Assembly (NCBI GenBank): GCA_019873735.1
Contig: JAIOAQ010000017.1
Span: 1 to 60,979 of the forward strand
Direction: 5' to 3'
Source: Chloroflexota bacterium
GTDB taxonomy: Bacteria; Chloroflexota; Anaerolineae; Anaerolineales; Villigracilaceae
DNA length: 60,979 nucleotides
Made by a program: the position numbers and the translations under genes. Shown here piece after piece: positions 7,916 through 17,109 of this stretch (position 1 is its first letter; every line of letters starts with the position of its first letter). The notes below the pieces were generated by a model. The model worked only from the letters and a program-made list of their open reading frames with translations. It did not search any database and was not told the origin of the DNA.

Positions 7916-9400
7916 TTACATCCGCTCCAGCATCTCAATGGCGCGCTGAAGGCGTTGCAGCACTTTCTCCTTGCCGACAATTTCCATGCTTTCAAAAAGC
8001 GGCGGGCTGACCGTTTGCCCGGTGACGGCCACGCGCAAAATCCCAAATACCTGTCCCGGGCTGAGCCCTAAGCGTTCCACCAGAGCACGCATAGGCGGCT
8101 CGGCCGATTCAACCGTCAATACGGGCAGGCCAGACAGCACCTCAAAGGCTTTACGGGCGATTTCAGCACTTTGTGCCGGGGTGAGATTCTTGGCGACAAG
8201 TTCTTCGGGCTTGGGTTCAACGTTCTCTTTGAAGAACCAGGCCGCAAAGGGCAGACAGTCATCCAATGTAACCAGGCGCTCGCGAATAAGCGGGACAATT
8301 CGAAGCAAACGCTCGTCATCCACCTGCAGCCCAGCATTGAGAAAATAAGGTTTGATGCGCGCCGCTAACTCTTCGGTCGGCAGGCGCCGAATATGGGCAG
8401 CATTAAAGTGGTCCAGGCGGGCAAAGTTGATGGCAGCCGGCGAGGGGGTGAGATTTCGAATATCAAAACGCTGGATCATTTCGTCCAGGGTCATGATATC
8501 GTCTTCAGGCACTCCCCAGCCCATCAACGCAATCCAGTTAAGCACGCCTTCAGGGATGAAACCCAGGGCGCGCATATCCCCCAGGTAAATCGAGTAACCA
8601 TCCTTCATCGCATCGGCAGCGTCACGTTTGGACATTTTGCCTTTGCCGGAGGGTTTGAGGAAAACCGAAGGATGGACCCAAACCGGCTCGTCCCAGCCAA
8701 AAGCCCGGATGATATTAACATGCAGGGGCAGAGAGGGCAGCCATTCCATCGTGCGAATCACGTGGGTAATTTTCATCAGGTGATCATCCACCATGGCCCC
8801 CAGGTGATAGGTGGGCAGGCCGTCTGATTTGAGCAAGACGGCATCATCAAGCACATTGTTGGCTGTGTGGATTTCGCCCCGCAACAGATCAACGGCAGTG
8901 GTGACACCCTCTTTGGGCATCTTGAAGCGAATGACATACTTTTCGCCGTTGGCAATCCTGCGGCGGGCTTCGCCCAAATCAAGGTGGCGGCACAAGCCGT
9001 CGTAATGAGGGTTTTCCTTGCGCCGCATTTGCTCTTCGCGCAGTTTGGCCAGGCGGTCGGGAGTGCAAAAACAGGGGTAAGCCGCGCCGCGCTCCACCAG
9101 TTCCCAGGCGTGGTGGTAATAGATTTCCCGGCGTTCTGACTGACGGTAGGGACCATAAGGGCCGCCGATATCGGGGCCTTCATCGTAATTCAGCCCCAGC
9201 CAGCGCAGGCCTTCAATCAGTTCTTCTTCGGCGCCTTCGACATAGCGCTTGCGGTCTGTATCCTCAATGCGCAAAATAAAGGTTCCTCCGGTGCGCCGGG
9301 CAAGGAGGTAATCATAGAGAGCGGTGCGGGCAGAACCGAGGTGCATTCGCCCGGTAGGAGAAGGCGCGAAACGAACACGAGCAGGCATGAGGTCGGTCAT
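7916..9400 (-). CDS. gltX: Glutamyl-tRNA synthetase
   Basis: A 494-aa class I aminoacyl-tRNA synthetase. APSPTGRMHLGSART (12-26) is the HIGH-type motif and KMSKR (255-259) the second signature. Cys110, Cys112 and Cys137 (YPCFC...LCRHL) look like a zinc site in the insertion. The ATG at 9400 is chosen because GGAG lies 9 nt upstream. It is the last gene of the minus-strand mre/min operon, 24 nt after rodA. Whether it charges only tRNA-Glu or is non-discriminating cannot be judged from the sequence. Confidence 0.95.
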   Translation of the reverse strand: MTDLMPARVRFAPSPTGRMHLGSARTALYDYLLARRTGGTFILRIEDTDRKRYVEGAEEELIEGLRWLGLNYDEGPDIGGPYGPYRQSERREIYYHHAWELVERGAAYPCFCTPDRLAKLREEQMRRKENPHYDGLCRHLDLGEARRRIANGEKYVIRFKMPKEGVTTAVDLLRGEIHTANNVLDDAVLLKSDGLPTYHLGAMVDDHLMKITHVIRTMEWLPSLPLHVNIIRAFGWDEPVWVHPSVFLKPSGKGKMSKRDAADAMKDGYSIYLGDMRALGFIPEGVLNWIALMGWGVPEDDIMTLDEMIQRFDIRNLTPSPAAINFARLDHFNAAHIRRLPTEELAARIKPYFLNAGLQVDDERLLRIVPLIRERLVTLDDCLPFAAWFFKENVEPKPEELVAKNLTPAQSAEIARKAFEVLSGLPVLTVESAEPPMRALVERLGLSPGQVFGILRVAVTGQTVSPPLFESMEIVGKEKVLQRLQRAIEMLERM

Positions 9401-9424
9401 GAAACGATACTCCAAAGGTGGGAA

Positions 9425-10552
9425 TCAGAATTCAATCGGGTTGCGGCGCATGATGACGCTTTCAACCAGTCCAATGGCCAGCATATTTGAGACGAGGGAA
9501 CTTCCCCCGTAACTGACAAACGGCAAAGTCAGGCCAGTAGCCGGCATGAGGTTGAGATTGACGCCGATGTTAACAGTAGCCTGAAATGCGATCAGCACGG
9601 CAACACCATAGGCAATAAACGCCCCAAACGGTTCCTGGGCCAGCCGGGCTGCACGCAGACAACGAAAGACAATAAAGACAATAGAAGCAATGACCAACAC
9701 TGCACCCACAAAACCGAATTCATGGCCTATGGCTGCAAAAATGAAGTCCGACCAACGCACCTTGAGAAAACGCAACTGCACTTGCGGTCCCTGACCGTAA
9801 CCGAAGCCCGACCATCCGCCTGAGCCAATAGATATGAGGGCCTGGTCAATATTGTATTTGTCGCCATAGCGGGCATTGGGGTCCGGGAAAAGAAACGTCC
9901 TGATGCGATTGATCTGATACTGTTCAATTACTTCTGTTTCAATCAGAATGGGCAGGCTGATTATTAAAATAAGCAGACCAATGCCGCCATATAGCAACAA
10001 GTGTTTGACTTTAACGCCTGCAATCCACAGCAGGGCAAACCACAATACCAGCATCACAATCGAAGTGCTCAGGTTGGGTTGGAGAATGACCCAAACGGTG
10101 AGTCCCATGGTCAGCAGGAAACTGAGCAAAATATGCCGCGGGTTCTCCATTTCGTCGAAGTGACGGGAGAAATAGAACGACAGAACCAGGATGAGGACGA
10201 TCTTGGCAAACTCAGAAGGCTGAATATTGACCAATGCAGTTTGGAACCAGCGGGCCGAGCCAAAAAGCGCCCCGCCGACGACGTTGAGCAGAAAAAGAGC
10301 CGCAAACATCGTGATGTAGAGCGGGCGATTAACAGCCGACCAGAAGTGGTAGTCAATGGAGGCCATGACAATCATGGCAACAAAGCCAATCCCGGCAAAG
10401 ATAATTTGCCGGGTTACCAGCGGGGTGATGAGCGTCAATTCGATGTTGCCTGCTATGGCCGAGCGAATCATGGCAACGCCAAAGATGACCAGGGCGCTCA
10501 AAACACCCAACAGCCAAAAGTCAAAGTGACGCCAGGAAAAGCCGCGCAGCAT
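9425..10552 (-). CDS. rodA: Peptidoglycan glycosyltransferase RodA (SEDS family)
   Basis: A 375-aa polytopic membrane protein with about ten hydrophobic segments. SEDS signatures are WFQTALVNIQPSEFAKI, LIAGQPNLST-like ILQPNLSTSIVM, and the C-terminal NLMPATGLTLPFVSYGGSSL. SEDS proteins polymerise lipid II glycan chains with a cognate class B PBP. The mrdA (PBP2) gene in the same operon makes elongasome RodA far more likely than FtsW. It starts 3 nt after the minE stop. Confidence 0.92.
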   Translation of the reverse strand: MLRGFSWRHFDFWLLGVLSALVIFGVAMIRSAIAGNIELTLITPLVTRQIIFAGIGFVAMIVMASIDYHFWSAVNRPLYITMFAALFLLNVVGGALFGSARWFQTALVNIQPSEFAKIVLILVLSFYFSRHFDEMENPRHILLSFLLTMGLTVWVILQPNLSTSIVMLVLWFALLWIAGVKVKHLLLYGGIGLLILIISLPILIETEVIEQYQINRIRTFLFPDPNARYGDKYNIDQALISIGSGGWSGFGYGQGPQVQLRFLKVRWSDFIFAAIGHEFGFVGAVLVIASIVFIVFRCLRAARLAQEPFGAFIAYGVAVLIAFQATVNIGVNLNLMPATGLTLPFVSYGGSSLVSNMLAIGLVESVIMRRNPIEF

Positions 10553-10555
10553 AGT

Positions 10556-10810
10556 CTATCCCGTGCGGCGGCGGGTGACGCTCCTGAGAGGGATATCGGC
10601 CACCAGGCGCTGAGAGCGTCCCTCGTGGGCAACTTCAATGCGCACGCTGCTCGGGTCAATCTCCACGTGCCGGGAGATGGCAGTCAACAAATCATCTTTG
10701 AGCGCATCTAATACAGCCGGAGTCAGGTCGGTGCGGTCATGAATCAGCACCAGTTGAAGGCGGTCTTTGGCGCTCTTGGCGCTTGACGGTCTACGCTCAA
10801 AGAATCTCAT
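10556..10810 (-). CDS. minE: Cell division topological specificity factor MinE
   Basis: An 84-aa protein. The N-terminal amphipathic membrane-targeting helix MRFFERRPSSAKSAKDRL is followed by the MinD-contact and dimerisation domain (LVLIHDRTDLTPAVLDALKDDL, EIDPSSVRIEV). GGAGG stands 8 nt before the chosen ATG. MinE drives the pole-to-pole oscillation of MinCD. It overlaps minD by 4 nt. Confidence 0.92.
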   Translation of the reverse strand: MRFFERRPSSAKSAKDRLQLVLIHDRTDLTPAVLDALKDDLLTAISRHVEIDPSSVRIEVAHEGRSQRLVADIPLRSVTRRRTG

Positions 10811-11610
10811 GATGATTTCCTCCCCGTCAGACGTGACAATTTTTGCCACAACGTACCCTGATCATCGAGGTCAAGGAAAGGCACGTCTTCGCCTTTAAGG
10901 CGGCGGGCGATGTTGCGAAACGCCTGCCCGGCCCGGCTCTTGCCGTCCAAAGCAACCGGCACCCCCCGATTGGTAGCAACGATGACGTTCTCGTCTTCAG
11001 GGACCACGCCAAGCAAACGGACGGCCAGCAGGTCGAGGACATCTTCGGCAGAGAGCATATCATGACGCCTGACCATGGCGGGGTTCAGGCGGTTGATGAT
11101 TAAACCCGGAGAGCCTTTTTCCTCCGCCTCCAAAATGCCGATCACCCGGTCTGCATCGCGAACAGCGGATACTTCTGGGTTGGTCAGGACAATCACCCGG
11201 TCGGCTGGAGCAATGGCGTTCTTGAAGCCGCGCTCAATGCCTGCCGGCGAATCGATGATGACCCAATCCACTTCGCCGCGCAGTTCATCACACAGGCGCA
11301 CCATATCGCTGGGAGAGACGGCGCTTTTATCACGCGTCTGGGCAGCCGGGATCAGGTAGAGTTCGGGCAGACGTTTGTCCCGGATCATGGCCTGACGCAA
11401 ACGGCAGCGGCCCTCGATCACATCTACCACATCATAAACGATGCGGTTCTCAAGTCCCATGACCACGTCCAGGTTGCGCAGGCCGATATCTCCATCCACG
11501 CAAACAACTTTCTGCCCATCCGCAGCCAGCGCCACAGCCAGGTTTGCAACCGCGGTGGTTTTCCCAACGCCGCCTTTGCCGGATGTAATTGTAATGACTT
11601 GAGCACCCAT
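10807..11610 (-). CDS. minD: Septum site-determining ATPase MinD
   Basis: A 267-aa deviant Walker A ATPase: GKGGVGKTTAVANLA at residues 10-24, VDGDIGLRNLDVVMGLENR (MinD signature) and DSPAGIERGF (Walker B region). The very C-terminus (LWQKLSRLTGRKSS) is a plausible membrane-targeting amphipathic helix. It recruits MinC to the membrane and is stimulated by MinE. It sits between minC and minE in a single operon. Confidence 0.96.
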   Translation of the reverse strand: MGAQVITITSGKGGVGKTTAVANLAVALAADGQKVVCVDGDIGLRNLDVVMGLENRIVYDVVDVIEGRCRLRQAMIRDKRLPELYLIPAAQTRDKSAVSPSDMVRLCDELRGEVDWVIIDSPAGIERGFKNAIAPADRVIVLTNPEVSAVRDADRVIGILEAEEKGSPGLIINRLNPAMVRRHDMLSAEDVLDLLAVRLLGVVPEDENVIVATNRGVPVALDGKSRAGQAFRNIARRLKGEDVPFLDLDDQGTLWQKLSRLTGRKSS

Positions 11611-11627
11611 AACGATTTCCTCTTAAT

Positions 11628-12305
11628 TCAGGTTGCCTGCCAATCGTCAACCGTCAGGCGGTCATCCCGAAAGGCAATTACCTTGGGGCCAGGATGAGGC
11701 TTAGGGTCAGAGATGACAACCTCTTGGTTTGCAATCCGCGCCTGCATGGGGGAGAACTCAAGCGCGGCGATCATTGCATTTCTGTCTCCTTGTGCGCCAG
11801 CATGAACACTGCCCCGCAAGCGACCCCAGACCAGGATGTGACCGGCAGCCACAACCTCTGCGCCTGGGTTGACGTCTCCCCAGATAACAACATGACCGGG
11901 GGACTCAACGCGCACCCCTGAACGCAGCGTTCGATGAAGCCAAAGCGCCGTCTCGTCGGCCATTGAGGATGGCGCAGGCTCAAATTCCTGCAGGCGAGGC
12001 CGAAACAGGCGTGTGGCCAATCCCAGCAATTGCGCCGCATTTTGGGTTGTGGGCGATTCGCTCAGCACCGCCCACAGGCTGACGCCTTGATCGGAAAGCC
12101 GGTCGCGCAAATCGGCCAGGTCAATCACTTTCAACGCTTGCTGCCCGACATCCAGCGCCAGACGGGCACCCTGGAAAAAGGACTGCCGTTCACCAATGTG
12201 CGCCAGCAAAGCCTGACTCACCGTCTCCCAGGGAGCATCCGCAAGCGTAATCAACAAGCCATCACGCAAGCCTTTGATTTGCAAAAAATGCGGCGTATCG
12301 CTCAT
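11628..12305 (-). CDS. minC: Septum site-determining protein MinC
   Basis: A 225-aa protein with a variable N-terminal domain (about 1-100) and the conserved C-terminal beta-helix (about 115-225: VRVESPGHVVIWGDVNPGAEVVAAGHILVWG, GSVHAGAQGD). It inhibits FtsZ assembly away from mid-cell together with MinD. The ATG at 12305 lies 8 nt after GCGGAG. A TATAAT upstream suggests that minCDE-rodA-gltX can be transcribed separately from mre-mrdA. Confidence 0.93.
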   Translation of the reverse strand: MSDTPHFLQIKGLRDGLLITLADAPWETVSQALLAHIGERQSFFQGARLALDVGQQALKVIDLADLRDRLSDQGVSLWAVLSESPTTQNAAQLLGLATRLFRPRLQEFEPAPSSMADETALWLHRTLRSGVRVESPGHVVIWGDVNPGAEVVAAGHILVWGRLRGSVHAGAQGDRNAMIAALEFSPMQARIANQEVVISDPKPHPGPKVIAFRDDRLTVDDWQAT

Positions 12306-12338
12306 GACACTGTCTCCGCTTACCCGGCGGATAATGGG

Positions 12339-12344
12339 ATTATA
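12339..12344 (-). promoter_or_regulatory. Internal -10 box before minC
   Basis: TATAAT on the minus strand in the 48-nt mrdA-minC gap, 33 nt before the minC ATG. No convincing -35. Confidence 0.5.
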
Positions 12345-12353
12345 GCATGAAGT

Positions 12354-14492
12354 CTAACCACCGCCTTGCGACTGGGCAATGTCAATCGCCTTAAGTTCAA
12401 AATAAGCCTTGATGACGCGCTGAACAATTGGGCCGGCCACGCTGGCGCCTTCGCCCCCATTGTAAGCAAAGGCCACCACAATAATTTCCGGGTTGTCGTA
12501 GGGCGCATAGGCCAATGTCCAGGCATGCACCGGCCAAGAGCCGAATTGACAGCGGTTCTGAGCCAGCGCAACGTCGTCACAGTACTCGGCTGAACCGGTT
12601 TTACCGGCCACGGCAATCGGGTAATCTGCAAAAAGTTTATGCAGCGTGCCAAGCGGATCGGTCACTGCCTGCCGCATGCCCGACTGTACCTGCTTAACCA
12701 CTTCTGGGCGGACGGTTTTCTTTTCACCGGTCTGGTCGCAGTAGCCGGCATCACAAGAATAACTTTGAATCAGCGGGTCAACCGTGATGTCCCAGCGTTG
12801 TCTCGGCGTAAAAGGCCTGACAATCCGCCCTTCGCCATCCAGGACTTCGCGCAGGATAGTCGGCTGCATCAGTTTGCCATCATTAGAGAGAGTCATGCCA
12901 GACATCAAGACCTGTAATGGAGTCGCCACAACGTATCCCTGACCAACGCTGGCGATGTAGGTATCGCCGGTTGACCAGTTTTCGCCCGTATTGATACGCT
13001 TCCACTGTGGCGAGGGGATCAACCCATCGGTCTCGCCGGGCAACTCGATGCCCGAAACCGCCCCATAGCCGAGTGCCCGGGCATATTCACCCAGACGGTA
13101 GATGCCCAATCCTTCCTTGATTTCATCCACAGGCGCGCCGGTGGCTTTGTTGTATCCGCCGCCCACCTTATAAAAACAAACATTGCTCGAATAAGCAATG
13201 CAGCGCAAAAAATCAAGGCGGCCAAAACCGGCTTCGTTAATGACGCCGTTGCGATTGTAAATCCAGTCCACGAAAGGCCGTTCTTTGCCGGGGTCATTGG
13301 GGGTGAACTTCTCCACCAGATCAATCTTGCCGGGCGTCTCCACAACCGTCTGCGGCGTGACCACTCCTTCGTTCAGGGCACCTGTCGCAGTAGAAAGTTT
13401 AAAGACCGAACCGGGCGGATATTCACCTGAAATCGCATTATTCAGCAGCGGGTGACGCGGGTCCTGGCTGAGCTGCTCGTAGTAATAGGCGGGAATGAAG
13501 CGAGCCATCCGGTTGTTCTCATAGGTAGGGTATTGCACCATTGCCAAAATTTCACCCGTCTTCGGATTGGCCGCAATCACAACCCCGCTGGAAATTTGAA
13601 TCCTGTTGAACCAGGTATTCCAGTAATTGATTTCTGCCATCAACGCGGCCTCGGCCGCCGCCTGCAGGCGGGTATCAATTGTGAGGCGGACATTATTGCC
13701 CGGCACCGGCGCAATCGGCGGCTCCAGATTACGAATCTCCTTGCCGGCCACATCCACCTCCACCACCCGCTTGCCGTTTTTGCCGGTCAGGATATCATCC
13801 AGCGAAAGTTCCACGCCGGCATACCCGATCTTGTCGCGGTTAGGAACAAAGCCGCGGGCAATGTACTCTTCCTCAAAGGCTGCAGGGATGGGGCCCAAGA
13901 AGCCGATGACATTGGCGGTCAAGGAACCGGTTGGATAATCCCGAATCGGCTCCACCTCCACCGAAACGCCCGGCCAATCAACCGCTTTTTCGCGCACCAG
14001 ACGGGCAATTTCATCGCCAATATTGCACTTAATCTTCACCGGGCTATAAGGAGCCAGCGAATCGCCCAGAGCAACTAAGTCGGCAATCGGCGGGCCCGGT
14101 ACACAGGCGGCGTACTTTTTCGCCTCTTCCAGAGATTCTCTGGTCACCGGCCCGCCGGCCGGCACGCCTGTCACAGCGGAGACCTCACGGTAAATGCGTT
14201 GAATATCCGCCTCATCATCGGGCAGATAGGCGGGGGTAATAATCAGGTTATAAGAGGCCACATTGCGCGCCAGGACATATCCATTGCGGTCATAGATGAT
14301 GCCGCGCGGCGCCGGCACGCTCACTTCGCGGGTATAGTTCTCTACTGCCAAATCTTGCCATTCGTCCCGACCCAGAATCTGAAGCGAGAAAAGGCGTAGC
14401 ACCAACAAACCGAAAACAGCAGTGGCGATGGCGTAAACCACAACCATACGCCACGTTTCAAAACGGAGCCGGGGACTGGTCGTCGTGGTCAT
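12354..14492 (-). CDS. mrdA: Penicillin-binding protein 2 (class B transpeptidase)
   Basis: A 712-aa protein with one N-terminal membrane anchor (about residues 17-40), a pedestal/dimerisation domain (60-270), and a transpeptidase domain with S362-V-F-K365 (nucleophile), SSN at 435-437 and KTG at 631-633. It cross-links side-wall peptidoglycan with RodA. Oddities are several cysteines inside the transpeptidase domain (YSCDAGYC near 579-585, and YCDD...NRC near 637-650), unusual for an exported domain and possibly forming disulfides or a metal site. It overlaps mreD by 4 nt (ATGA). Confidence 0.94.
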   Translation of the reverse strand: MTTTTSPRLRFETWRMVVVYAIATAVFGLLVLRLFSLQILGRDEWQDLAVENYTREVSVPAPRGIIYDRNGYVLARNVASYNLIITPAYLPDDEADIQRIYREVSAVTGVPAGGPVTRESLEEAKKYAACVPGPPIADLVALGDSLAPYSPVKIKCNIGDEIARLVREKAVDWPGVSVEVEPIRDYPTGSLTANVIGFLGPIPAAFEEEYIARGFVPNRDKIGYAGVELSLDDILTGKNGKRVVEVDVAGKEIRNLEPPIAPVPGNNVRLTIDTRLQAAAEAALMAEINYWNTWFNRIQISSGVVIAANPKTGEILAMVQYPTYENNRMARFIPAYYYEQLSQDPRHPLLNNAISGEYPPGSVFKLSTATGALNEGVVTPQTVVETPGKIDLVEKFTPNDPGKERPFVDWIYNRNGVINEAGFGRLDFLRCIAYSSNVCFYKVGGGYNKATGAPVDEIKEGLGIYRLGEYARALGYGAVSGIELPGETDGLIPSPQWKRINTGENWSTGDTYIASVGQGYVVATPLQVLMSGMTLSNDGKLMQPTILREVLDGEGRIVRPFTPRQRWDITVDPLIQSYSCDAGYCDQTGEKKTVRPEVVKQVQSGMRQAVTDPLGTLHKLFADYPIAVAGKTGSAEYCDDVALAQNRCQFGSWPVHAWTLAYAPYDNPEIIVVAFAYNGGEGASVAGPIVQRVIKAYFELKAIDIAQSQGGG

Positions 14493-14992
14493 AGCGTTTC
14501 CTTCGCCGGATGAACCCAGCCGGCCAGATCACGCACAAAGGCGTATAGAGGCAACGTAAGCAGTAAATTCAGCAACAAACTGGGAAGCGTGATCAGTTCC
14601 AGCGTTTCGGTGAACCCCTGCGGGTTCCCAGACAGTTTCAGAACAACAAACGTGATGCTGTGCATAGAGAGCGTTCCTATAAATGTAACTGCAAAAACGC
14701 CCAGCAGGGGTGCTTCCCAAATGCGGCGGCGAAGCAGCCATGTCAGGGCGGCCACCAGTAAATAACCGGCTAACACAACCAACCAGGGTAAGCCGGAGAT
14801 AAAACCAACCAGCAAACCGGCAGCAATTGCCCACGGCCAGACATCGGCGCGTTCCTGCAGCCCCCACAGTGCCAGGAAAACCAGCAAAATATCGGCATGA
14901 CCTGCCAGCAGGTTGATACGGCTGACAACCGCCGACTGCAAAATGACCAGGAAAATCATCAGCGGAAACAAGATGAGTGCGCGCATGGGCAT
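14489..14992 (-). CDS. mreD: Rod shape-determining protein MreD
   Basis: A 167-aa protein with about five membrane helices, identified by hydrophobic profile, size and position between mreC and mrdA. It links MreC to the PBP2/RodA machinery. Its start overlaps the mreC stop (TGATG). Confidence 0.85.
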   Translation of the reverse strand: MPMRALILFPLMIFLVILQSAVVSRINLLAGHADILLVFLALWGLQERADVWPWAIAAGLLVGFISGLPWLVVLAGYLLVAALTWLLRRRIWEAPLLGVFAVTFIGTLSMHSITFVVLKLSGNPQGFTETLELITLPSLLLNLLLTLPLYAFVRDLAGWVHPAKETL

Positions 14993-15840
14993 CAGGGAGC
15001 CGGGGTCGCCGGTAGCAAAGGTGTAATATCCACCGGCCGGAAGTTGGTAATCACCAGCACAATTTGCAAACGCGAAAAGTCCACATTCGGCTGGACCGAG
15101 GCCTGCTGGAATAATTCATAATCCCGTTTGCGGACGTTGACCACCTGACCGACCAGCAAGTCGGCCGGATAACCGCCGCCCAAGCCGGATGTCAACACCA
15201 CGTCACCGGGTTCAACAGTCACATCTTGTGAGATCAGATCCAGAAAAATATCGCCGGACACCGATCCGCTCAACACCGCATCGGTCTGAGCATTCTGCAA
15301 GCGGACATTGACCGAAATCGCCGGATCGGTAATCAACTGGACGCGCGCGGCGTCTGCAATGGTAGCGTCAACCCGGCCGACCAATCCTTTGTCGGTCACC
15401 ACCGGCATGCCGCGACGGATACCGTCGTTTGAGCCGACGTTGATAATCACGTAGTGCAAAAAGGGACTGGGGTCACGGCCGATCACTTCAGCGGCTTTGT
15501 AGGCGCTTTCCGGGTTCGTACGCGTAAAATCTACCAGCGCGGCCAGAATATCGGCTTGTTCGGCCTGCTGGCGCAAAGTCACCACCTGTCCCTGCAGGCG
15601 GGAAATCTCGCTCTCTAACGCTGCGTTACGCTCGCGCAAAGAGGCCACATCACGCGGGACGGTCAAGAAATCTTGAATCGCCAGATAACGCGAAGATACC
15701 CAGCGTTGTGCTGCAACCAGAGCCTCGCCCATCAGGTTCGACGCAGAGCGCAGGTAGCCCCCAAGAGCCAAAGCAAGAATCCCACCCACTACCAACAAGA
15801 TAATGGTGGTCTGTAAATTACGGGCAAATGAATCTTTCAT
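14992..15840 (-). CDS. mreC: Rod shape-determining protein MreC
   Basis: A 282-aa protein with an N-terminal membrane anchor (about 12-35), a coiled coil (about 60-95: LRERNAALESEISRLQGQV), and two beta-barrel lobes with the family signatures VIGRDPSPFLHYVIINVGSNDGI and VLTSGLGGGYPADLLVGQV. It acts outside the membrane as a scaffold for PBP2/RodA. It lies 47 nt downstream of mreB. Confidence 0.93.
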   Translation of the reverse strand: MKDSFARNLQTTIILLVVGGILALALGGYLRSASNLMGEALVAAQRWVSSRYLAIQDFLTVPRDVASLRERNAALESEISRLQGQVVTLRQQAEQADILAALVDFTRTNPESAYKAAEVIGRDPSPFLHYVIINVGSNDGIRRGMPVVTDKGLVGRVDATIADAARVQLITDPAISVNVRLQNAQTDAVLSGSVSGDIFLDLISQDVTVEPGDVVLTSGLGGGYPADLLVGQVVNVRKRDYELFQQASVQPNVDFSRLQIVLVITNFRPVDITPLLPATPAP

Positions 15841-15864
15841 AATAAGGGGATACCACTAAGGCCG

Positions 15865-15880
15865 CCTGCCCCAACGGGCA
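15865..15880. other. Small hairpin in the mreB-mreC gap
   Basis: CTGCCC-CAAC-GGGCAG, a perfect 6-bp stem with a 4-nt loop in the 47-nt spacer. No T tract, so it is more likely an mRNA stability or attenuation element than a terminator. Confidence 0.45.
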
Positions 15881-15887
15881 GGGGCAA

Positions 15888-16958
15888 TCAGCCGCCGTGA
15901 CGGGTTGAGCCGCGCTCCAAACCAACCAGGTAACGGCTCAGGTTATCAAAGTCTTCCAGCACCAAACCGGCACCGCGCGCCACGCAGGTCAGCGGGTCTT
16001 CAGCCACCCAGGCACGTAGTTTCAACTCGTCACTCAAACGCTCAGACAGGTTTTGAAGCAAAGCACCGCCGCCGGTCAGACAGATGCCGACATCCATCAA
16101 GTCGGAGACCACTTCAGGCGGGATTTCATCCAGTGCGTCTCGAATTGTATCCACAATGACCTGTACCGAACCGGACAAGGCTTCGCGCATCTCAACCGAG
16201 GAGATTAAGACCGTCTCCGGCAGACCGCTGACCAGGTTTCGGCCGCGGACCTCCATGGTTTTCTCGGTTGACAAGGGGAAGGCCGAGCCGATTTGCATTT
16301 TGACCTGCTCGGCCACGCCCTGACCAATCAGCAGGTTGTATTTGCTCCGTAGATACTGGACGATGGCCTCGTCCATCTCGTCACCGGCAACACGCAGAGA
16401 ACGGGAGGCCACTACGCCACTCATGGAAAGGACGGCCACTTCTGTGGTACCGCCGCCGATGTCCACCACCATGCTGCCGCGAATCTCACCAATGGGCAAA
16501 CCGGCTCCCAGCGCAGCCGCAATCGGCTCTTCAATCAAAAAAGCCTGCCGGGCGCCCGCCGCCATGACCGCATCATAAGCCGCCCGCTTTTCAACCTCGG
16601 TAACGCCTGTTGGAATGCCTACCACCATGCGCGGGCGTGGAAGAGGAACAACACTTTGTTCATGCACGCGGCCGATGAAATACTCCAGCATGGCGCGCGC
16701 CATGTCAAAGTCCGAAATGACCCCGTCCCGCAGTGGCCGAATCACAGCCACATTGGCGGGCGTACGCCCCATCATCTCTTTGGCTTCCAGGCCAATATAC
16801 AATGGCTGACGGGTCTTCTTGTCAATTGCAACCCAAGAAGGCTCGTTGATGACAATGCCTTTATTGCGGACGTGAACCAGCGTATTGGCAGTCCCCAAAT
16901 CAACAGCAATGTCAAGAGAGAAAAGACCCAATAGCCAGTTGAAAGGGTTAAAGGCCAA
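15888..16958 (-). CDS. mreB: Rod shape-determining protein MreB
   Basis: A 356-aa actin homologue that polymerises under the membrane and positions the elongasome. Visible are phosphate-1 DLGTANTLV (about 19-27), VVGIPTGVTEVEKRA, phosphate-2 DIGGGTTEVAVLSM, and LTGGGALLQNL (adenosine motif). The hydrophobic N-terminus FNPFNWLLGLF is a likely membrane-binding helix. The start appears to be TTG: a stop lies five codons upstream in frame, there is no earlier ATG, and GAGG sits about 10 nt before it. First gene of the minus-strand operon. Confidence 0.94.
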   Translation of the reverse strand: MAFNPFNWLLGLFSLDIAVDLGTANTLVHVRNKGIVINEPSWVAIDKKTRQPLYIGLEAKEMMGRTPANVAVIRPLRDGVISDFDMARAMLEYFIGRVHEQSVVPLPRPRMVVGIPTGVTEVEKRAAYDAVMAAGARQAFLIEEPIAAALGAGLPIGEIRGSMVVDIGGGTTEVAVLSMSGVVASRSLRVAGDEMDEAIVQYLRSKYNLLIGQGVAEQVKMQIGSAFPLSTEKTMEVRGRNLVSGLPETVLISSVEMREALSGSVQVIVDTIRDALDEIPPEVVSDLMDVGICLTGGGALLQNLSERLSDELKLRAWVAEDPLTCVARGAGLVLEDFDNLSRYLVGLERGSTRHGG

Positions 16959-16991
16959 GTGTTGGAATCCTCAATGCACTCAAATTTTTTC

Positions 16992-17020
16992 TTGCTCAAG
17001 AACCTTTTGTATTATACTAT
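16992..17020. promoter_or_regulatory. Divergent promoter region mreB / degV
   Basis: On the plus strand, TTGCTC (16992-16997) lies 17 nt before TACTAT (17015-17020). The near-symmetric TATTATACTATA also reads TATAGTATAAT on the minus strand, giving possible overlapping -10 boxes for mreB. Two back-to-back promoters may share this 30-nt site. Confidence 0.5.
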
Positions 17021-17109
17021 ACCATGAGTTTTTCTTTTGCAAGCGCAACTTGTCAAATCATTGGGGGTTTGTAAGTTGTACAAAATACGCCAATTTCTAT
17101 GGAGGAGAT

